Positions 1 to 4,493 of a DNA stretch of 6,194 nucleotides are shown here, in pieces. Location of the stretch: the NCBI GenBank assembly GCA_964568355.1, contig CAZMRK010000088.1, positions 1 to 6,194 of the forward strand, given 5' to 3'. The notes below the pieces were generated by a model that was given only the letters and a program-made list of their open reading frames with translations, was not told the origin of the DNA and searched no databases. Position 1 is the stretch's first letter. Every line of letters starts with the position of its first letter. Made by a program: the position numbers and the translations under genes. Source of the DNA: JAJPJX01 sp964568355 (GTDB lineage Bacteria; Acidobacteriota; Terriglobia; Bryobacterales; Bryobacteraceae).

Positions 1-854
1 CCGCCGAAGGTATTCCGGCGCAGAGGCGCCTTGTTGCCGGTGTTGAAGAAATTACGGGCATCCAGCTTATCGTTACGCAGGAATTCGAACAGAACTCCAT
101 GGAACTGGTTGGTGCCTGGTTTCATCGCCGCGATGATCTGCGCGCCCGATTGCGTCCCGTATTCGGCGGAATACCAGCCCGACTCCACCCGGAATTCTTC
201 GATCGCTTCCACGGACGGCCGCATGCGGATGACCCCGTGCATTGAGGTTTTGAGCGGCGCTCCATCCAGGAGAACCGCGTTGTTGTGCACCTTCTGGCCC
301 ATGGAGGCAATGCCGAATCCCGGACCGTACGTGCTGGTCGTGACGCTGGAGGCAGGCCCGCGGCTCATACCAGGAGCAAGCAGCGCCAGGCGGAAGAGGT
401 TGCGGTTGGCCGGCAGCGGCAATTCGCGGATTTTTGCGGCATCGATGACGGTGCTGAGGGTGTTGTCGTCGGTCTGCACCGAGGCCGCTTCGGCCTGTAC
501 CTCTACCCTCTGCGTGATCTCGCCGAGTTGCAGCTTGATATCCACGCGCGCCCGTTGGTCTACTTCCAGGTGGATATCTTGCACTACGGCCTTCCGGAAG
601 CCCGCGGCTTCTGCAGTTACTTCGTAGTTACCAATATCAAGAGCCGGGACCTCAAAGTCACCGCGCTCGTTTGTCTTCACAACTCGCTTGATCTGTGTGC
701 CTGTATTGCGGGCGGTGATGGCCGCTTGCGGAACAGCGGCTCCAGTCTCGTCCAGCACGGTGCCGAGAATCGTCGACCGGCCGCCTTGCGCCATTAGCGC
801 TGGCGTAATGGCGAGCAATAGAGTGATGGCAAGGGTCTTTCCCGAAGCGCTCAC
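1..854 (-). CDS. Oar-like TonB-dependent outer membrane receptor, N-terminal part (runs off the left edge)
   Basis: The first 284 codons are visible, open to the window edge with no stop. Residues 1-22 form a signal peptide (SASGK, then a hydrophobic stretch ending ALMA before QGG), so the protein is exported. Residues about 27-112 match a carboxypeptidase-regulatory-like beta-sandwich (GTVLDETGAAVPQA, GDFEVPALDIGNYEV, AAGFRKAV). QRVEVQAEA (115-123) lies where a TonB box would be expected. A receptor plug follows from about 135 (IRELPLPANRNLFRLALLAPG, LLDGAP, EAIEEFRVESGWYSAEYG, FHGVLFEFLRND, DARNFF). The protein would act in the outer membrane, taking energy from TonB; its substrate cannot be read from the sequence. 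I start at GTG 854 because AGGAGGG lies 8 bases upstream. An in-frame ATG at 890 would add 12 residues but has no clear ribosome binding site. It resembles the complete receptor upstream on the same strand, so the two are paralogues in tandem. The barrel is outside the window. Confidence 0.93.
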   Translation of the reverse strand, partial: MSASGKTLAITLLLAITPALMAQGGRSTILGTVLDETGAAVPQAAITARNTGTQIKRVVKTNERGDFEVPALDIGNYEVTAEAAGFRKAVVQDIHLEVDQRARVDIKLQLGEITQRVEVQAEAASVQTDDNTLSTVIDAAKIRELPLPANRNLFRLALLAPGMSRGPASSVTTSTYGPGFGIASMGQKVHNNAVLLDGAPLKTSMHGVIRMRPSVEAIEEFRVESGWYSAEYGTQSGAQIIAAMKPGTNQFHGVLFEFLRNDKLDARNFFNTGNKAPLRRNTFG

Positions 855-862
855 GACAAGTA

Positions 863-869
863 CCCTCCT
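863..869 (-). promoter_or_regulatory. Ribosome binding site of the partial receptor
   Basis: On the minus strand this reads AGGAGGG, close to a perfect Shine-Dalgarno match, 8 bases before GTG 854. It decides the start in favour of GTG 854 over the in-frame ATG at 890, which lies upstream of it. Confidence 0.8.
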
Positions 870-882
870 GGTAGGGCGGTAC

Positions 883-910
883 TCTATCATCCGCGCCAGA
901 TATAAGTCAA
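883..910 (-). promoter_or_regulatory. Possible sigma-70-type promoter of the partial receptor
   Basis: On the minus strand TTGACT (905-910, five of six bases of the -35 consensus) is followed after 16 bases by GATAGA (883-888, a poor -10 with three matches). Transcription would begin near 874-877, leaving a short leader that contains the AGGAGGG site. It would also exclude the ATG at 890, which agrees with the GTG start. The weak -10 and the unknown promoter preferences of this organism keep confidence low. Confidence 0.3.
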
Positions 911-930
911 ATTTCCTATGGACGCGCCGT

Positions 931-973
931 AGCGTGCGCTTCAGCGCGCAGCGTCGACGCTCACGTCGACGCT
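931..973. repeat. Two abutting hairpins in the spacer between the receptor genes
   Basis: Hairpin one has arms 934-939 and 944-949 (six pairs, one of them G-T) around the loop TTCA. Hairpin two has perfect 10-base arms, AGCGTCGACG (950-959) and CGTCGACGCT (964-973), around the loop CTCA. No base separates them. Hairpin two can also be read as a tandem direct repeat, CGTCGACGCT at 952-961 and 964-973 with a 12-base period, because each unit is nearly palindromic. Neither strand has a proper T-run after the stems (only CTTTG on the plus strand), so this is not a standard intrinsic terminator. It could be a REP-like palindrome, a processing or stability element between the two receptor messages, or a protein binding site. 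Confidence 0.75.
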
Positions 974-989
974 TTGTATGGTTTCAAAA

Positions 990-1105
990 TCACAGTACCA
1001 ATGCTCTGGCCGCAAAATCTATTTCTTTCCGCATGTGGTTCAGTGCCGGAACCGAGCCGCGCGCGTAAGCAAGCGGACAAACGAAATGATCCGGTCACAG
1101 TACCA
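990..1105. repeat. 11-base direct repeat TCACAGTACCA around the downstream end of the complete receptor gene
   Basis: TCACAGTACCA occurs at 990-1000 and again at 1095-1105, an offset of exactly 105 bases. The second copy lies immediately beyond the stop codon (1107-1109) of the complete receptor. An 11-base match inside a 250-base spacer is unlikely by chance (under about 1 percent by a simple estimate), but no function is evident. The 89 bases between the copies hold only a weak 5-base-arm hairpin (1037-1053) and no credible gene. Confidence 0.5.
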
Positions 1106-1106
1106 G

Positions 1107-4100
1107 TCAGAAAATATACTTCAAGCCGAATTGCAGGATCCGCGGCGAAGCGGCGCTCGTGATCTTTCCGAAATTGGGGCTGCTCAGGGTACCGTTCGGA
1201 TTGCCCAGATTCACCTGGTTCCAGGCATTGAAGAAGTCCGTGCGGAACTGAATCGATTGCCCCTCGAACACGTGGAAGCGCTTGGACGCGGAAAGATTCC
1301 AGTTCCACGATTTTGGCCCGTAGAGGATATTGCGGCCAGTCGTACCGTAGAGGCCGGTCGCCGGAGCGAACGCCGCGGTGTTGAAGAACTGCGAGATTTG
1401 CTGCGCGCGGCTGCGTCCTCCGGGAAGGCTGGGATCTCCCACCAGGTTCGGCCGGTCGTTGGTATTGCCATCGACGTTCGTATCGGTCCCGGAAACGATG
1501 TTCATCGCCTGGCCGCTGCGGGCCGAGGCAATGCCATTCAGCTCCCAGCCGCTCAGTAGTTGTTTCCCCGCCCAGCCCCAGTGATGCCACTCGGGCGATT
1601 GCCAGAGCCAGGAGAGCGAAAAAACGTGCGGGGTATCGAAGTTCGAAGGCCCGCGATCGAGCGCGAAGTTGTTGGAGTTTAGCAGCGCCACATTCGAAAG
1701 GCTGGTCGGATCGTCGGAGAGAAGGTCGATGGATTTGGACCACGTGTAGTTGGCCAGAACGGAGAGCCCTTTCGCGAACCGGCGGGTGAAAGTGACCTGC
1801 AGCGAGTTGTAGTTCGCGTTGGCCGCGGTCTCGAGTTCGTAGATGCCGCCGAACGTGCCTGGGAGATAGGGACGCCGGTTGTTGATGTTGCCCGTGGTGG
1901 ATCCGCCGGGGATATAGGTCGGCGTATTCGCGTCGCGCTGGATGTAGAGCTTGCGCGAAGTGTTGCCGACGTAGGCGACCTGCAGGTTCATCGATCCGGT
2001 GAGCTGCTGCTGGATGGAGAAATTGTACTGCTGGACGTAGGGAGTACCGGAGCCCTCGCCCAGGTAGTTCGCCGTGATCGGCAGCGTAAAGATGGGGTTC
2101 GCCGGATCGAGCGTGTAGGGATATGGACTGCCGCCCACCGCCGCCCACGGGTTGACCAGGTTCTGCGTGGCATTCAGCGTGAGATCCACGATGAACGGCT
2201 GATTCTGCAGGTTGGAAACCAGGTTCACCATACCGACCGCGTAGAAGATGCCATAGCCGGCACGTATGGCGGTCTTGCCGTTCCCGAAGAGATCGTAGGC
2301 GAGGCCGAAGCGGGGTGCGAAATTCGTGTGAATGGTCGGCGCGATGCCGTCCGGCACACCGGGGTCGCCGGGAAACAGCAGGCCCAGCGGCGCGGTGGGA
2401 AATCGCGTCGATTGCACGCCCGCCTGGAAGGTGCCGAGCGCTCCGCCGGCGCTCGAATAGGGCGGGTTCAGCTCCCAACGAAGTCCCAGGTTGAGCGTGA
2501 GGCGGGAGATCTTCCAGTTGTCCTGGATGAAAAGCGCGGAGTTGCTGGCGCTGAAGTCGCGGTTCAGGCCGTTGTTCTGGCGGAACGTGTTGGCCATGCC
2601 GAGCAGGAAATCGGCCTGGGCGTTCTTGGTCGCCGATCCGGTGAAACGCACCTGCCCGGCGCCCAGCCAGTTGCCGGTTTCCCGGAAGTGATTCCACAGG
2701 ACCGATCCGCCGAACTTGATGCTGTGGGAGCCGCGGGTCCAGGAGGCCATGTCGGAGATACCGAAGGTCCGCTGCGGCATATCGTCGTCGCCGTAGGTTC
2801 CGGCCTGCCAGTAACCGTTCACGAAGATCTGCGGCGGCCGCGCGGGAGTGGCGCCGAGCGTGATCTGGCTGCCGAAATCGGACCAACTGGTGCGGACCGG
2901 CGTCGCGCTGATGTATTCGTTCAGCGTGTAGCTGAAGCGCGCCTGGTTGATGAGCGACGGCGTAAAGATGTGATCGTCGCTGATGACGATGTTGTTCTGC
3001 GTGTATTCGGTGGTGGCGACGGACCAGTCGGGCACCTGGGAGCCGCTGGAGAACGGCTGGGTGCTGGTGCTGCGATCCAGAAAGAGCGTCCCGGAGAGAC
3101 GGTTCTTCGCCGTCAGTTGATGATCCAGGCGGGCAATGCCCTGGTCATCGTTGATGGGGGCCGGCGCGAGCGCGCTCAGGGTTCCGTTGGGATTGTTCGG
3201 CAGCGGCACGAAGGTATCGAGCATCTTCCGGGCGACCGGATCAAGCCGGGAAGCCGGAATGATGCCGTTGGGGAAGACCACGCCGGTTTTCGGGTCGACC
3301 GGCCACTTCGCGGGGGCCAGAGAGGAGAAGTCGCCGTTGCGCTGGGCTTCGGTGGGCACCAGGCCGCTGTTGATGAAGTTATCGGTATGCAGCCGCAGGC
3401 CCTGGTAGGAGCCGAAGAAGAAGTCCTTGTCGCGACGGATCGGCCCGCCCAAGGAGCCTCCGAACTGGTTGCGCTTGAGAGGCGTGACCGAGTTCTGGAA
3501 AAAGTTCCGGGCATTGAGCGCGTCATTGCGTAGAAATTCGAAAGCGCTGCCGTGGAAGGAGTTGGAACCGGAGCGGGTGACCACGTTCATGACCGAACCG
3601 GGCTGGCGGCCGAACTCGGCATCGAAGTTGGCGGTAATGAGATGGAATTCCTCGACGGCGTCGGGATTGGGCGCCATATTGCCGCCGTTACGAAACAGAG
3701 AATTGTTGAAGGCGCCGTCCAGGTAGAAGTTGTTGTCGCGCGTCCGGGCGCCGTTTACGTTCATGTAGTTGCTGTCGTTGCTGCCGGTCAGCGAGGTGCT
3801 GACATTGGTCACGCCCGGCATCAGGCCCATCAGGTCGTAGACGTTGCGGCCGTCGAGCGGCAGGTCGCGCACGCGCCTTTCGTCGACGGTGCCGCCAAGC
3901 TGGACTTCGCGCGTATCCACTTGGGAGACGTCGCCTTTCACCTCCACCGTCTCCGAGACGGCGCCGACCTGGAGAGCGAAATCGATCCGCGCGTTTTGGT
4001 TCACGTCCAGCTTGACCCCGGTGCGCTGCTCGCGTTTGAATCCGGCGAACTCCGCTTCCAGGGAGTAGACGCCGTTTGGCACCGTGGGGAAAATGTAGTC

Positions 4101-4331
4101 GCCGGAGGTGCTCGTGTTGGCGGTGCGAGTCTCACCGGTCCGTTCATTGGTCAGGCGAACCGTGGCGCTGGAGATGGCGGAGTTACTCGAATCGGCCACG
4201 ATGCCGGAGATGGAACCGGCCGGTGTCTGGGCAGACAGGCCGGCCGCCATCAGGGCAAACAAAGGGAGAAGACGCGTAAAGGGATGATGATGCCGCGTAT
4301 GCATGGAACCATTGTGGTGTGGCGAGGGCAT
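1107..4331 (-). CDS. Oar-like TonB-dependent outer membrane receptor with carboxypeptidase-regulatory-like domain (complete)
   Basis: This encodes 1074 residues, a usual length for acidobacterial Oar-like receptors. It has a long signal peptide (His-rich n-region, hydrophobic core about 21-32, LSA before QTPAG). A carboxypeptidase-regulatory-like domain follows at about 38-122 (GSISGIVADSSNSAISSATV, GDYIFPTVPNGVYSL, AGFKREQ), then a TonB-box-like SETVEVKGD (126-134). The plug spans about 145-260 (VRDLPLDGRNVYDLMGLMPG, NVNGARTRDNNFYLDG, AVEEFHLITANFDAEFG, NVVTRSGSNSFHG). The rest is a beta-barrel rich in aromatic and polar residues, ending LKYIF with the terminal Phe expected for BAM-assembled proteins. 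The role is TonB-driven import or surface assembly; the ligand is unknown. I start at ATG 4331, with GAGGA five bases upstream. A TTG at 4376 would add 15 residues that do not look like a signal peptide; ATG 4304 is possible but has a poor ribosome site. The frame is intact. A paralogue lies downstream on the same strand, and a regulator is divergent. Confidence 0.95.
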   Translation of the reverse strand: MPSPHHNGSMHTRHHHPFTRLLPLFALMAAGLSAQTPAGSISGIVADSSNSAISSATVRLTNERTGETRTANTSTSGDYIFPTVPNGVYSLEAEFAGFKREQRTGVKLDVNQNARIDFALQVGAVSETVEVKGDVSQVDTREVQLGGTVDERRVRDLPLDGRNVYDLMGLMPGVTNVSTSLTGSNDSNYMNVNGARTRDNNFYLDGAFNNSLFRNGGNMAPNPDAVEEFHLITANFDAEFGRQPGSVMNVVTRSGSNSFHGSAFEFLRNDALNARNFFQNSVTPLKRNQFGGSLGGPIRRDKDFFFGSYQGLRLHTDNFINSGLVPTEAQRNGDFSSLAPAKWPVDPKTGVVFPNGIIPASRLDPVARKMLDTFVPLPNNPNGTLSALAPAPINDDQGIARLDHQLTAKNRLSGTLFLDRSTSTQPFSSGSQVPDWSVATTEYTQNNIVISDDHIFTPSLINQARFSYTLNEYISATPVRTSWSDFGSQITLGATPARPPQIFVNGYWQAGTYGDDDMPQRTFGISDMASWTRGSHSIKFGGSVLWNHFRETGNWLGAGQVRFTGSATKNAQADFLLGMANTFRQNNGLNRDFSASNSALFIQDNWKISRLTLNLGLRWELNPPYSSAGGALGTFQAGVQSTRFPTAPLGLLFPGDPGVPDGIAPTIHTNFAPRFGLAYDLFGNGKTAIRAGYGIFYAVGMVNLVSNLQNQPFIVDLTLNATQNLVNPWAAVGGSPYPYTLDPANPIFTLPITANYLGEGSGTPYVQQYNFSIQQQLTGSMNLQVAYVGNTSRKLYIQRDANTPTYIPGGSTTGNINNRRPYLPGTFGGIYELETAANANYNSLQVTFTRRFAKGLSVLANYTWSKSIDLLSDDPTSLSNVALLNSNNFALDRGPSNFDTPHVFSLSWLWQSPEWHHWGWAGKQLLSGWELNGIASARSGQAMNIVSGTDTNVDGNTNDRPNLVGDPSLPGGRSRAQQISQFFNTAAFAPATGLYGTTGRNILYGPKSWNWNLSASKRFHVFEGQSIQFRTDFFNAWNQVNLGNPNGTLSSPNFGKITSAASPRILQFGLKYIF

Positions 4332-4336
4332 TAAAG

Positions 4337-4341
4337 TCCTC
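4337..4341 (-). promoter_or_regulatory. Ribosome binding site of the complete receptor
   Basis: The minus strand reads GAGGA, five bases before ATG 4331. This supports 4331 over the TTG at 4376 and the ATG at 4304, which is preceded only by GGTTCC. Confidence 0.6.
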
Positions 4342-4362
4342 AAAGTCACGCTGGAAGCGCGG

Positions 4363-4377
4363 TTTGAGATCCTCAAA
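4363..4377. promoter_or_regulatory. Small inverted repeat, candidate operator between the divergent genes
   Basis: TTTGAG (4363-4368), a three-base spacer ATC, then CTCAAA (4372-4377) form a perfect dyad 32 bases upstream of the receptor start. The right half lies in TCCTCAAAG (4370-4378), which recurs at 4337-4345, 33 bases or about three helical turns away; that second copy includes the receptor's ribosome binding site. Arms of six bases are quite likely by chance in a region this size, so this is only a candidate site. Confidence 0.25.
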
Positions 4378-4418
4378 GCAAGCGTAAGGGGTGGACGCGG
4401 AAGGGCGCTGAAAGACGT

Positions 4419-4447
4419 TTGAAACAGAGGGGCGTTAGACTTTTACT
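4419..4447 (+). promoter_or_regulatory. Possible sigma-70-type promoter of the wHTH regulator
   Basis: TTGAAA (4419-4424, five of six -35 bases), a 17-base spacer and TTTACT (4442-4447, four of six -10 bases) point toward the regulator. The predicted transcription start near 4454 falls at the beginning of the hairpin at 4452-4468, so the message would begin with that stem. No equally good promoter was seen for the receptor on the other strand. Confidence 0.35.
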
Positions 4448-4451
4448 GTTA

Positions 4452-4468
4452 GCCGGAGCGGCTCCGGC
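4452..4468 (+). other. GC-rich hairpin in the leader of the wHTH regulator
   Basis: GCCGGAG (4452-4458) and CTCCGGC (4462-4468) form a perfect seven-pair stem with the three-base loop CGG. It ends 16 bases before the GAGG ribosome site and 25 bases before the start codon. There is no T-run after it, so a terminator is unlikely. It may affect message stability or translation, or be a dyad bound by a protein. In GC-rich DNA a stem of this size can also arise by chance. Confidence 0.45.
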
Positions 4469-4484
4469 CCGATTCCGGGGGGTT

Positions 4485-4488
4485 GAGG
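4485..4488 (+). promoter_or_regulatory. Ribosome binding site of the wHTH regulator
   Basis: GAGG lies five bases before ATG 4494, within the G-rich stretch 4477-4488. It fits the domain evidence, since the winged helix begins within ten residues of this ATG. Confidence 0.5.
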
Positions 4489-4493
4489 TTCGC

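Noticed and set aside
650..661. CCTCAAAGTCAC shared with the receptor leader at 4338-4349
   Set aside because: One copy encodes part of the conserved GDFEV motif in the partial receptor. About two such 12-base matches are expected by chance in a window this size, so it is not evidence of a shared operator.
31..797. Two plus-strand open frames (31-627 and 285-797) antisense to the partial receptor
   Set aside because: The minus strand here encodes a continuous signal peptide, carboxypeptidase-like domain and plug. The plus-strand products resemble nothing and are shadows.
1037..1053. Hairpin GGTTC-N7-GAACC downstream of the complete receptor, as a terminator
   Set aside because: The stem is only five pairs with a seven-base loop and no T-run on the receptor strand, too weak to call.
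961..2886. 641-codon open frame on the minus strand overlapping the complete receptor gene
   Set aside because: It runs in another frame of the same strand as the well-supported receptor. Its product is Arg/Pro/Ala/His-rich with no domain or signal peptide, as expected for a shadow frame in GC-rich DNA.
2328..3533. 401-codon open frame antisense to the complete receptor
   Set aside because: The product shows no recognisable motif and has the Gly/Arg/Val/Glu bias of a complement frame. It lies entirely within a gene with clear domain evidence.
3552..4334. 260-codon open frame antisense to the receptor N-terminus
   Set aside because: It mirrors the codon pattern of the receptor on the other strand, shows no motif, and would cross the receptor's start region.
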